This document shows, in pieces, positions 12,556-26,408 of a stretch of DNA of 64,000 nt; the stretch's first letter is position 1, and each line of letters begins with the position of its first letter. The position numbers were made by a program, and so were the translations under genes. Source of the DNA: Xylocopa sonorina (Eukaryota; Arthropoda; Insecta; Hymenoptera; Apidae); NCBI RefSeq assembly GCF_050948175.1, contig NC_135195.1, positions 11,498,001 to 11,562,000 of the forward strand, in the 5' to 3' direction. Under the pieces are notes generated by a model. That model searched no databases. It was not told where the DNA came from and saw only the letters and a program-made list of their open reading frames with translations.

Positions 12556-15500
12556 GTCAGTTGTTTCGTTGTTTTTTTTTTTTTTTTTATCGTTTCACAG
12601 GAGTATAATTGGCATTAAGAATTTTCTTTCATCGAAGGAGGACAGTATCAAATGTTTTACGTGCTTTATCAACGTTCGTTTGAACGAGGTGATAACGTAG
12701 CAGTCGATGTTACAAGTTCATTAATCATTTTTAAATGATTTTTCTCCGGTTCGTCTATATTGACTGCGATAGATACAACGAAAGTGCACGTAAACCGTTT
12801 TAATGTTTTTGTAAGCGGAGGAACTGGTCTGTTTTTTCAGGTACTACGAGACCGGTTCGATAAAACCACGTGCAATCGGCGGTAGCAAACCACGTGTGGC
12901 GACCACGCCGGTGGTCAACAAAATTGCCGACTACAAACGCGAGTGCCCGTCGATTTTCGCATGGGAGATCCGCGATCGACTTTTGCAGGAGGGCGTTTGC
13001 AACAACGACAACATACCAAGTGTAAGTATATGATAATTCTTGGGAACGACCTCATTTTCAACGTAAACGAGTTTTTTTACCTGTTGTTTACCGCGCAGAA
13101 CTACTTTTTTCAATCCCTGACGCTCGATTACCTATTATCAATTGCTTAGATTTCTTGACAGATACATCTATTTGTATTCTTGTTTGCCTAACGCACCGTG
13201 AAAGACGCGACGGCAGAAATTCTCCTCGGCTTCGAAACCTACAAACGCCTGGTTCTCCCCTCTGTGGTCGAAGAAAAGTCTCGACGCGTCCCTCGCGCCC
13301 TCACCTTCGAGCTGCCCCGAGCATTCCTCTCATGCCAGCGCGCAATTAGCAAATGACCGTGTATCGGCGAAAGAAAAGCGCAATGACTCCTGCGGAGTCG
13401 CGTTCCAGGCACGCAGAGAGAGAGGGATCGGTCCAGTAGCGGGATGCTCATTCGCTTAGACACAGGAGGAGTTGCTTTGTATGGTGGCGGCGGTTTATCA
13501 GGGTGCGCAGCCGGTCGGTACTTACCCGTCGGATCTGGCCACTCGACCCTAATCAAAGTCTCGTCAATACGATCAGTCGGGGAGGGGTAATCGGTCCATT
13601 ACGCGGACCTCGGTATTGTCCACCCTCCAGTTGGTTCCTGCCGCTCCGTTCTCCCCCTCCCTCTTCATCTCGAGGAATCCACCGAGCCGTTCGTCTTCCA
13701 AACATCCTTTCCACCCTCGCGGGCATCGATATTCCACGGGGCGAGCCTCCACCGCGGTGAACACCCCCCATCGCGTCGTTCCGTTCGATCTGTCGCGAAC
13801 CACGGCTCGTGCAGGTCCTCTTCTCTTTGCGTCGAGAAGAACGCGTTGCCTTCGACGTTGCCCCAACGATTCAGGGTGTCTGTCAGGAATACCGAAGGGG
13901 ATGGCACGCGTTCGAGTCGTTATCCGTCGGCTCGTCGAGGAACCACTCGCTTTTGCCTGTTCCCTGGGAACAGAGGTGGTACGAGAGCGACTAGTCGTAG
14001 GGTGGGTGGATCAATCAGCGTGGCTACGCGCGCGTATAAACACACACGCGCACCCGCTGAGAGGAAACGAGCGCGGGACAGAGCGAGAAAGGGCGGCTCT
14101 GTTCCGTCGATCCTTATCCAGCCTGCGGTGTTCGGAAAGAAACGCGGGGCTCGATCGCGGTACGTTTCAGCTTTTAACATCGGGGATCGTTCTAATGATC
14201 GCGTAGCCTGGTTTGCGGGTGTAGCGGATAGATAGAGGGTAGCTGGTAACGGCAAAGAGAGGATCCTGATAGGATTGTCTGTTGTACGTTGGATTGTTGC
14301 CGGGGGAGGGAGGTTCTCGATTGTAACGGTTTTGATCGGTCGATCGGTTTTTGCGGTCTTTCGAACCGTTCGATGAAAATGTTCCCTGCTGCTGCAATGG
14401 GTGTATACATATAGACCAGTGGGTGGTGGTGGTGGTTCGCGAGGAATCGCGATGCTTGAATTCGGGCTGCGTCCTATCGAAACTCGCTCGAGCCTCGACG
14501 ACTGACTGCGAAATTATTTTTAAGTTGAAAGCAGTAGGTGCTTGGGCTAGGCGCGATCGATATCGACGCGCTGAAATTCTGACGTTGCTAATACTTTCCA
14601 ATACCTTCGAGTTTGTCACGATCGAACGTAGCGTCCCTTATTAAGCTAACGCCAAGTTGGAATGCAGTTGACCAGGCGGAATCGGTGTTTCGGGTAACGG
14701 ATCGATGATCGTACCACGATGGCATCTTCGATCGGTCAACGGACCACCGATGACGACGATTGTCTCGCGCAACGGACGAACGACGTTAACGGTAATGACA
14801 GCAATGACGATGATGGTGGCGGCGTCGGCGGTGGCGGCGGTAGCGTTGGCTGTTGCGGTGGGTACATATCGTCCGCGGCAATGGGGTGCGACGGGGTTAG
14901 TCGCCGACGAGCGGATGGAAGCGGGTAGAATCGGGGTGAATGGGATCAGTTAAGCGTGTTGCACAATTATTCGTGTCCGGTCGCGCGTGTAATGGTCTGC
15001 ATCGGCGCTGCGGCTGTTGTGCGGCGAGAGCCGAGTGGAAGCGGAGCGTGGAGCAGGCCTGGTTGCCTTGGCTCGATGATGGAAAGCCTAGCCTGGCTCT
15101 CTTCGATGCTGTATGCAGTTAGTCTGGAAACGTCCTTTCCGTGCTGCGCCGCGGCCATTATTCCGCAGGATTGAGACGAATCTTGCGATACGAACTTTCC
15201 ACGGTGCAACCCTCCGAGTTACTATCGCCCCTTCTCACTCTCTCTCTCTCTTCTCTTCTCTTGCCATTAGATTGATTCTGGTTTAGAGACGGTGGTTATT
15301 CGGTTTGCAAATGCCACGTCGCGTTTTCTTTGGAATTGGACGTTGCACTGTAAAAAAAAATATATTGCAACTATATTATAATTTCTGTACGAACTCTTGT
15401 ACTGTATATGAACGTTATTTGTATGCCGTTTAAACGTTCGACTGGCACCGCGCGCGTGTTAAGCGTGTTTCGCTTATTACAAAGCTTAAGGTTACTCGAG

Positions 15501-16207
15501 GATGGAACGCGCACTCGACATCGATCCCATCGAGCCGGCAAACAAAAAGCGCGATTGAATTTATCGGCTTTTATTCAGCGTAATAACGCGGGCCCCCTCT
15601 CGTGCGTTCTTGACCTGTACCCAGCCCCCGTGCAGTACAGGCTGAACACTCGAGGCAACAACGTGGTTGGCACCCGACAGGCACGCAGCCATTATTCTGT
15701 CCAGGTCTTAAGTCGAGCCACGCGAGAAGGATCGTGGACCCTCCCGCTCTTTCTTTCGCCCGTCGTACCTTTCAGCAAAAGCCCGTAATTAAGAAGCTTC
15801 GCTCGATATCGTTCATCCACGTCCGCACAACGACGCGCGAGGGATCCATGGGAGAGAGAAGTGCAGTTCGGCTATGTTCGACCTCGCTGGTGCACCGTCG
15901 ACGACTCGTCGACGGTTTTCGGTGGTGGATGAGGTAAGGTGAGGGGGTGGATGGGCGTCGAGCGCGCGTAGAACACCGAGACTATTATGTACGAGAGTCG
16001 AGAGCACAAGGCTCGGCCCCCGTGGCTCGTTATAACTTTAGAGTTAGCCAGTGGTTCGGTCGCGGTACAAGGTGAAGAAGACCGTGCCACCGGCGCTGGT
16101 TAGGGGAGCGAAGAGCCATGGAAACCGTTTTATGTAATAATAATTGGATGGCGGTGTCCTTTCATCTGCTAGTCTCTCCCTCAGCGTGAAGGTCGGTAAA
16201 GAGAACG

Positions 16208-16242
<35 letters not shown>

Positions 16243-19200
16243 GAGGGAGAAGGCAGGGGTCGAGAGGGGTGGTGAGAGCGAGAGGACACCGATGTAACTA
16301 TGGAAATGATTGTCGCGGGTGGTGAGTAAAGAAGCTGTGGAAACTTTCGAGAGCGTTGTCCACACTTGTTCACGACCGACCGTTTTTTATGCGCGTCGGT
16401 CATTAATTAAGCGCGAACGGGGGTGGAGGTTGGAAATTTCTGGTGGTCGATCGAATGATCGTCGCTCTACCATGGATGGCGGAAGGTTCGATAAATTTGA
16501 CGTGATCGTAATCTTTGCCGGATTGATTCGTTCGGGACTTGAAACTTCTCGAGGAGTTCTTTCCTTTTGCGGAAGTCATTAGAGGATACTCGCGCGGCGC
16601 TCGAGTTGAATCGACAAAAATTTCGTTCCCGAGCAGGGTGAAGGGTGAATAATCCTCGATATTGAAAGTCGATTTCAAACCCCATTTCACACACCGATCC
16701 ATTAATCAACCGGTTTAAATCGAATAACAAATATCGATCCAACTATCCATTCCACCCGTCCGAGTTCTAATGACGACCGATCGTTGTCCGCAGGTGTCGT
16801 CCATCAACAGGGTGCTGAGGAACCTGGCCTCGCAGAAGGAGCAACAGGCGGCGGCGGTGCAGGCGCACCAGGGTGCCGAGAGCGTGTACGATAAGCTACG
16901 GATGTTCAATGGCCAAGCTGCAGGTTGGCCGCCAGCCTGGTATTCCGCAACGCCCTCTCATCATCCCCTGGCCACGGGAATTCCGACGGCTGCGACCCCC
17001 GGCTCTGGCCAGTCGCTGCTACCCGGCAGCCAGCTTCACGGTCGCGACGATTCCCTTCTCAAACGAAGCGGTGAGTCCCAATTACACGTTAATTGCTAAG
17101 TGCGAGGCGCGCCGTCGCGCGATCCTCGTCCACGCGTCGCGTCGAGGAACACCGTTTCCGCCTCCCTGCTGTCGACGCCGTCGTTTAACGCCCGATCGTT
17201 TCCTTGTCGCCGTTACAATCGCGTTCGATCGTAAGAGAGTTGTCGAAGTCGTGGTCGTGTGTGAATTCGAGGCTAAACTTCGGTTTGGTATAATGTTTTT
17301 GAGTCGATCGCTCGAAGGCTGATGTCTTACGGTTATTTTTTTCTCGATTTTACGTAGATATTTTTCGACGAATATGATTGGAATAATTTTTTGCGTTGGT
17401 AGATTTGTAGAAGGTATTACATTTCAATCGAGTCGAGTGTACGATCATTTGCATAATTTTGTTATATATTAAAATCAATTCATACTAATTAACGTATGTT
17501 TCTTGTACACATGCGATCATTGTGCAATCATTTTTGGGATATTTTAATAAATTATACGTTTACATTTACATCTGGTGCATTATGTTAAGAGCGATGAATT
17601 TTGAAAATGTTCAAGTTCACAAATTCCATATTTGGTCCTTGCAGCGATACGATCGCTGCGATTATTTAAAAGGTAGAACAAATGTGCTCTCTTTTATCTT
17701 AGTAAAGAATATCTAACATCTCTCGTCACTTTTACTATTATATTACAAGTATTCATTCTGACACACGTACAAAGGTATTCTCCAGCAATTGTTCAGAAAT
17801 CCAATTACCCAATTGAACCATAAATCAGCCGAGAGCCCATCACTCAACGCGAGGTACCAACAATCTTTTCACTCTCGATGAGCCTGAATCGAACTGTTTC
17901 AACAACTCACTCCGTGACTCCCCCGTACGTAAACGGAATTGTTGCCGTTCGAGGAGCACCGGTGGGTTCTTTGCCTTTCACGCGGCCGAGAAAAGCCATA
18001 GAATCAGACAAACGCCATAGGAATCCGGTCCTCTCAATGGTTGATCCACTTTTTGCCGTGCGCTGGCGTATCCACAATGGCCTCGGGGCGAGGTAAAAGT
18101 CAAGGGAGCGCCCTCGAGGTATTATAATCCGCTCGTACGCGCGACACCCTCGCCCCCGTCCTTGCGATCCTTCCGCGAACCACCCCATTGTACGGCTCTA
18201 ATTCCACCGCGTGTTCAGCCGTGTCTCGTTCGAAGAAAGGAAACGTCTCATATTCTTGACGTTCGATCGAAAAGTTCCTCCGCTGTTCCGATCGAGATCG
18301 AAGTTATCTCCTGAGCGATGGATTCGAATGTAAGTTCTCAAGTTGGTCCGAGTAACCTGGCTTTAACCAGTGAACGTTCGATGAAATGGCTTCAATTTTT
18401 CAATACGCATCTTTTACTTGCTCATTAATTGCACGCACGCAAAGTGAATTCGAACATTTAGAAAATCTAGTAGTAAGGGTCAATCTAAAGACAGACACAT
18501 CGAAGAAGTTCCATTAACTAATATCGCTAGTCGTGACTTCGAGCTATCACGTTGCGTGGATCGTCGTCGTAAGCAAAAATCGCTATCTAAAACCTTCCCT
18601 CGTTGATCAGCGAGACTCGAAAATGTCTGGCTCGTTGGAGAAGCTTCTCTTCGCGCGGTCATCGGGCCGTACATCCTATTTCTTCCCCCTGCGCGGTCAT
18701 GCGTCGTCACCTAGAAAATTAAAGCCAACGATCGAGGCTGGTACCGCGGACTAGCTCGAAATCATTGGTCGTTACGCGTCTCTGGAGGGGTGCTCGCGAA
18801 GTGAAAATCCCTGTTGCTATACGCGTGGCCAGGCCATCGTCGGACGAATCAGAAAATTCTTCAACTTAACTCACGTATCGTAAAAACTAAATTTCGAAAC
18901 TGCATCGAGCATTCTCCTCACATTTCACGTTCCACGTTCATGGAACAATCACGCGCATTTCAATCGCCGCTGTTCCTTCGAACCTATCCGAAACCATCGT
19001 TTCCTAGGAGGGTCTGCGGATAGAGCGTACGCTCGGGGAGGGTGGCGGTATTTCGAATTGCCAGGAGGATACTCGGTGGAGGGAGGGAGGGATGGGCCAG
19101 CGCGTACCAGAGAGGGTTGGCGGGCGAGAGATTTCGTAGGGTCGTGGCGTAGGAGGCTACGGAGGGTGCGCGATGCGCGAGAGATGAGCGAACGAGAAAG

Positions 19201-22200
19201 CGAGCAGCTGACGAGCGGACGATATATAGGTACGACTAGCGATACACACGTACACACGCGAAAGTATGTACACGGCGTAAGGGCAAATATATAGGTAGAG
19301 GATAGGGTACGGAGGGACGGACAGAGGTAGAGGGAAAGGGAAATGGCAGGAAGGTATCGGGAGAGGGATGGAAAGGAGGCGAGGGTTCGGTGCGCGGAGG
19401 CGGAAAGTAATCGTGGCTCACTGGGAACCGTCGATGTCGTCGTCGTCGTCGTCGTCGTCGACAAGGAGAGGACTCTTCGTGTATACATATATATATACAT
19501 ATACACACATGTCTTCGCTTACATTATGTTGCGATCGAAAGGGAAGGCGCTATGCGAACGCGTCTCTGCTCTCTTAGCCTGCTCTATCACATCTCGTACC
19601 CACCGATCTACTCTCGATCTCTAGGATTCCCAAGGACACCAGTCCGCGGCGTTCGTCGCGAAATCACTGGAACGATACTACTGGGACGGGACGGTCCTCT
19701 TAATTGGATCGCCCTCCACGAGGCAAACGGCGGAAAGTTCGTACGCCGCGTCCTCCGCACGGATCCACCCTTTCACTCGTTACCCGAATTTGCTTCTCTT
19801 CGCGCGCCAAGTGTCTCGTTGCTGATAAATTAGCTGGCTCTGCTCTTCGTTGGTTAACGAGGATGAGAGAGGAGGAGGGAGAGAAACGAAACGACGCGTT
19901 CCACGATCGAGCTGATTAAATAACGTAAGAACGTCCGCGTGTGCTTCCAGACACGGGTTCTTTATTGTCGCATCAGCAGGAAACGACGTCCGATGGCAAC
20001 TCGGAGCACAATTCGTCCGGCGACGAGGATTCGCAGGTCCGACTGAGGCTAAAGCGGAAGCTGCAGCGCAACCGAACTTCTTTCTCCAACGAACAGATCG
20101 ACAGCCTCGAGAAAGGTAAGTGATCTCGTTAGTATTACTTCATTGATCGAAGAGATTCGTCTCCCTCAACCGGATTCGTATTTTCCGCGAGAAATTCAAC
20201 AGGGAGCGGAATGAAGAGCGGGAGCGTAGAGGGAATTCTTTGAAAGGAATTCTTTCTGTACGTTGCGTATTAATTTGAAAAAACGGACCGGTGAAATAAA
20301 TGCGTCAATAATATAAAGTAGTACGTTAATGAAAATGAAGCACTCGAAAATGAATGAATTACATCCGCGACTAAAATAAATTACCAACCCTCTCAGAATT
20401 GCATAAGCACGCGCGCGGATTTGTAATTCAAACTCCTCTGCATCGGATGTACAAGCGCGAGCGTTAAGGGGTTGAACATGCCCGCCCCTCTATCCTCTTT
20501 TAATCATTGAAAATCCACTTAAAATTTCACTCGGAAAAGAGGACAATCGGACGCGCGCACACGCGTCCACCGCGTAACAACGCGCGGTTCATTCCGAACG
20601 AGAGCTTCGTCTTCGTTCGACCGATGATAACGACGTAAACGTCCCAACGATCGGGAATCGTATGCCGCCTCTGTTCGTACAAGCGAGGACGCGTGTACAT
20701 TCAGAGACGGCCGTGGTGAATTGCTGCTTTCCTCGAATACATCGCGCGCGGCACGGCTTTAATTGGATCCGCGGCCATTCAAGTCGCGCGGCCGTTCGAG
20801 TATCGCCGATAATTATCCTTTTAATCTTGTCTCACGGCGATTCGGGATTACGTGCGATTAATAGAAAATTGCACGTACGCGACGACATCGACGCGAATGG
20901 AATATGCGCGAGCGTGCAGTCGATCGGATAAATCTAAGGACGTTCGAGGACTTTCGAGAAATTATACAGCGAGTGACGAAAACGTAGAACACTCTGTGTA
21001 TCGTGATACAAGATGCAAAGTGATTTCGCATAGTCTCCTGAGAGCGAAAGACTAAAGTTCCAACGACCGACGATCCAAGCTTCGCTACGATTTAACTAAC
21101 CGATACGAAATCGCGTAAAATAGCCAGAAGCGAGTGGTCGCGGTACGTGCGGCGTTGTCTATGAAAAAAGCAAAAAAAAAAAAGAAACAAAAGTAAAAGT
21201 CATACCGGATCGTTCAAATGGGATTCTCGTGGCGCGCAACTCTGTACGCCTGTACACAACACGGTACGCGTACTACTCGGCGCAGACATAGAGAGAGAGA
21301 CGTAGAGCGCGCGAAACGCGGCAACGACCCAACGGAGGCACGTTTAATAACGAGCACTTGTTGCAAACTGGTTTCGTTTTAGAATTCGAGCGGACACATT
21401 ACCCGGACGTGTTTGCACGGGAGCGTCTCGCCGAGAAGATTGGATTGCCTGAGGCACGTATCCAGGTGAGTGTGAATGTGCGAATGCGGCGTGTGCTACC
21501 TCTTTCTCGTTCGCTCCACCCACCGCCTTTTTCTCCCTTCCTCTTCACCCACCCCGTCCTCTCTTTCTCGCCACTTTTATTCCTCCCTCTTCGTCCCGGT
21601 TTTCCCACCGTTCCATCCGTTCCCTGGTCTCGTTCCACGTTTCACGGTTCCCTTCCCGCGTTCTCTCGTTTCTCTGGTTCCTCTTCACCGGTGAGAAGTT
21701 CGCGCTACGAGACGTCTTCCCGTCTCCTGGCTGCGGTTCCTGAAGAGGGCGGCTGGTAAGTGCTACGACGCCCTTCCATTAAACGCTTTGAACGCGTGAC
21801 CACGCCGCGCGGGGACGTTAAACACCTCCGGCGGAGGATCCGCGAGACCACCCTCGGGGATTTCGTCTTTATCTCGGCCCTCCGCCTCTTCTTCGATGCC
21901 AGCAGCGTTTCTTCTTCCAACCTTCGAATGAGGTAGTCTTTTTAATCACCGCGAAACTATCCGCGAGGATGCTCGTTTCAGGGGTGATCGTTGCTCGCAG
22001 TCGGGGTACCGTTGCTCCAAAGAGAGAGAGAGAGAGAAAGGGAGAGAGATGGAAGGGGTCTATCGCAATTAATTAATATAACATCGTTGCTCTAGCCACG
22101 GGGTGACGCACGGTTATACGAGCTAATATGTACGCAGCCTTATCGAACATTGTTTGGCCGCGCCGCGCGGCGCGGCTGGCTCGGCCCTGTGTTCGACCCT

Positions 22201-25200
22201 CTTGCTAGCCGGTCGGCCTCTCCCTCACCTGGCCCCGACGGATAGGGGGGTGGTGAAGTGGCCGGCGGGCTCTCGCGTCGGTGGTAGTAACCGGGCGCTG
22301 AGCGTTATGTGGACGTACAAACAGTGCAAGACCATGTTGACGCATGTTTTCAAGCCTCGTTGGCTGGTATTGATCTTGCTAAGTGCAGGAAACCGGGAGT
22401 GCCGGTGCGAGAGGCAAAGGCAGAGAACCAACCAAGGGAGAGAGAGAGAGAGAGTGAGTGAGTGAGAGTGAGCGAGTGAGCCAGAGATACGAAGGAGGGG
22501 ATGGATAAACCTGGAGAAACAGAGAAGGCGCGATAGGACTCGAGATAAAGATAGAGCGGGAGAATGAACGAGCGTGCACGGAGGGTGAGAGCGGGACGAA
22601 AGGACTGAGGAAGATGGAGGATGGATAGCTGGATAGATAGATAGATAAAGAGAGAGAGAGAGAGGGGTAAAAGGAATAATTCCAGTGGCGGACCCGGTGG
22701 AAACGGAGGAAGAAGGAGAATGAACCGGGCAGTAGACAGACGCGGTGGTAGAGAAAGCAAAAGCGCGCGACGGGTACGAAACGCCACGCCAGGCCGCACG
22801 CGGCATATCCCGAGCGAGCCGTGAGGGACTACGGGCACACAGACGGCCTAAGAGGGTTCGGAACGCAACCATGGCAACGTCGCGTCCCCAGGGAGGTTGC
22901 CCTCTGATTGGTTGTTCCTCGCTTTTCCACCTATACCTCGGATACATGCTCGCACGAGAGTTTCGCCACGCCGCGCGCAACACCGCCACCGGCTCTGCCC
23001 GATTATCATCTATGGCGATGGACGAGACCCGAATCCCCCCGGCGCGGCCTGTGACGTCGCGATGGCCGAACCGCCAGGCTCGAGCCGATCGCGAGGAACG
23101 GCACCCGTCTCTCTGCCCTCTTATCGACGGGAGGAGAGGGAACGATGCCGCTGTCGGGTACGATCTTTGCTCGATTTCGACGGACGCCAGCTAGCGTACC
23201 GTGAAAGCTGGTCGAGAGGAACGATCTGCTTGCGAGAACCCACCTCTTCTCGCTTTCCTTTTACCTTTTCGAACTTTCCACTTTTCCCACTTCTTACACG
23301 AGGTTATCATGCGTACCAAGTGTATCGTTCGATAATTTTTTGGGGGTTGGACTGTTTTGGACAACGAGGCGTCGTTTGTAGCTAGTTTATAGGTTAATTA
23401 TTCTAAATTGCTAGCGAGTTTGTATACTTTTCAGCTTGAAAGATGTGGCCTGAATATGATGGAAATTCTTTCCTCCCTTCGATCGATCGTCCTATCGGCT
23501 GTAGGAAAGTTTCCCGTAAAAAGTGGAATCCGTTAGGTTATCGACGAAAGTATCCCTTCTCGTAACTGATCAAGAAAACGATATAAGGCGAGCTGCAGGC
23601 TTCCTTCCCCTCTGTTAACTTTCTCAAAATGCGAGAGTCTTGAATATCCTCTTGAAATTTCAACGGGAGCTGGTCCTCTTCCGGTTGATCGACAGATCGA
23701 TACGATGCAAGTCTAGAATAGTCCATTTCGTCTTGGTCGATCTCTCCTCGTCTTCTGGAATTATTTTCCTTCAATTCGAAGATGAGTGGAAGCTTTCCGT
23801 ATTTTGGTAGCAGCATCTCTCGCAGTCTATGGCTTAAGTTTCAGAAACTCTTCGGTCTTCGTGTGTAAGCTGCACCAAAAACGCAGCAAGGACTATCCGT
23901 TCGCGTAAATCAAGATCAGTCAAAAAATTTCCGTTACGTGCGGTAATTGAAGTTCTTGAATTCTCGATCGATACGAGGGTTTTTCCATTTTGTAGAGCAA
24001 CGAAACAGATGGGTGTAACGCGATGGGTACCCGTTCGAGTTTCGCGGAGCGATCTTCTTAAAATTCGCGTGCGACGCCATCTTCTAAACATTGCCAATCA
24101 AAGTAGAAGGTCCGCCGCGAGGGACGGGAGCGGTGTACCCGGTTCGTGGAATTCCGAATGGATCGATTCAAACGAGTTTTCGGGACGCGGTAGGACGAGT
24201 TTACGAGGAACGACGGCATTGGACGAAAGGAGCCCCGCTGCGGGCGAATGGTGGATATTTGCCGGTGGCCCGCTAGAACACGATTTGCCATGTCGCTGCC
24301 GCCACGAAATTTACTTTTTTCTCTCGCTCTTCTCTCTCTCTTCTCTATTTTTTTCGCTTCGTTTTTTTATTCCGTTCAATTGAAGGCCGTCGTGTGCAAG
24401 ATCAAGTTTCGCAACGGACAAAATAATCTGGATTTCTCTAATACGAGGGTCTCTGGAATGCAAAACGCTTGGCTGCTTAGGTGGCCATTTTGTTGGGTAG
24501 CCAGTGTCGTATAAATTTTTACAGAATCTCAACTGTATCTAGTTACATAGATTACTTTCGAGATTAATAGGTCTGTCAAAAAGTATGAGTAAAAACGCGA
24601 AAAATCGTATCTTCAAGCGTCGAGATGAACGGTTGATCCTCTTTTCCATCCGTTTCCCTCGTTCTTGTTTATTTTATTTTTCACCGATAGCTCGAACGAA
24701 TGCGCGCAAATTAACGGGAGAATCGGCGTTTGTCGGGGCACCGGAGGGGGAGAAAAATAATAACACCCCCTCGCCGCCCCCTCGGCGGCGATTCCGCTCA
24801 TTGTTACGCGTCCACGGTGCAGCGCACGGTAATTGAGAAAGTTGCGCTCTCATTGCTGGCAATCGAATTTTTATATCGTTATTCTCATTATCGCGCGAAC
24901 GTTTAAGCGGCCGTACGCGAACGGAACAGCCGACGTAGCAATTGTCGGCTATTAATAAAAGCGCGGCACTCGTCGCGAGTGCGGAACGAAGAGAAAGGCC
25001 GCGTTCGTTGCGTTTTTCCCCTGCAAATGAGCCGGGCAATCGAGCCGTTTCATAATTCAACAATTCCAGCTGGGCTCCATTTTTTTCCCACTCTCTTTCC
25101 TCTCTCTCTCTATTTTTTTGTTCGTCGATGCTTTCCATTTTGTTCGGTACGTTCGTCGCGATGCAGGGTGAATTTCTTGATGCCGAGGAACGAGCTTGGG

Positions 25201-26362
25201 CATTAGGGGGAAAAATTACGATGTAATCTGGTGCTTGTTTGTGCTCTAAGTGCTCTGGGGATAGGTAGATCCAGGGTGGGGGGAGAATCGACATATCGAA
25301 GGGAGAGAGAATCCTCTTATCGCTGGAAGGTATCTTCGAAATCAGGAAATCCGTGGAAGCGCGACAAAAGAACTTAAGCTCCGATTTGCTGCTCGAAGTT
25401 ACCGGTTATTATGGCCACCGTCTCGAGTGCTCGAGTGGGAAATCGTTGGCTCGATCTATCGTCGATGACTCGCTAGTGTCGTCGTTACAAACTCTCCATT
25501 TCCCGTTCCCTTGGGTATCCTGCCAAAATTACTCGCGGGACGTTATTCCGTAAATAAACGGTCACTGTTTGACGACGCGAAATATTAATTAGGTAATAAC
25601 AGTTATATCAGGCTTGTGAATTTTATTCGATTATCTCTGGAGAATATATTGTGTAACTTCGCCTCCATTGTTCAACATCATCTCGCGCACTTCAAGTGAA
25701 TCAATTAGCTGGGCGTTGGTAATTAAGCAAGAGTGAACTTCGCGATTAGGTCGCGTCTTCGTTCGAGGCTTATTAATTAACTCGTTACTTTCGTCCGACG
25801 TAATTCGCATAGTTCCGCGAGGTATATTTGCGAACTTTCCAACGAAATAAACCCCAAAACGTGTAACACATCGCACTTTCCATCCCTCGAAAAAGTCTTC
25901 CTGAAAAAAAAACAGAACCCCATGCGCAACCCCGAGAAACGCGTGAAACTTAAAACAGAAAGAAACCGGCGCGAAACTAACCAGAGGTTGGTCCGACGAG
26001 ACGAGATCGCAGCCAGCGTGTACCATAAAACGCAGAGCGCGAGTAATTCAATTTCCCATCCGGCAGCTGCTCAATCGCAATTAACAAACTGCGCGAGAGT
26101 CCCGTGCAAACTCTCGTGCGCGAGTTTTCCTACGGGGGGTGGTGTCGATGGAAAAAGTATCTAGATTTTCGCGGCGTCGGTTGGCTGGTCGGGTAGAATG
26201 GATTCCGCGGGAAGAGAACGCGGGGTTGTCGAGGAAGGATAAGAGAAAGGGAGAAACACCCTCGTGGGACGGATGCGAGGGAGATCGAACGAGAAAGAGA
26301 GAAACAGTGTGGAGAGAACAGCGTGTGTTTGCTGCGTGTGGTACGGATGGTGAGAATGGACG

Positions 26363-26408
<46 letters not shown>

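Noticed and set aside
13616..14206. 196-codon + strand frame in a toy intron
   Set aside because: Arg/Ser/Pro-rich composition typical of CpG-rich non-coding DNA; overlapping frames of similar length occur on both strands.
14705..14953. Val/Ala-rich frame resembling a membrane helix
   Set aside because: Arises from GGC/GTC-type repeats in an intron, and the overlapping frame is Asp/Gly-rich.
18949..19506. 185-codon antisense frame
   Set aside because: Low-complexity Thr/Ser/Leu/Arg sequence from purine-rich and TCG repeats in a toy intron.
22225..22989. 254-codon antisense frame, the longest in the window
   Set aside because: It is made of Ser/Leu/Pro/Arg runs produced by GA/TC tracts inside a toy intron, with no domain and no splice logic.
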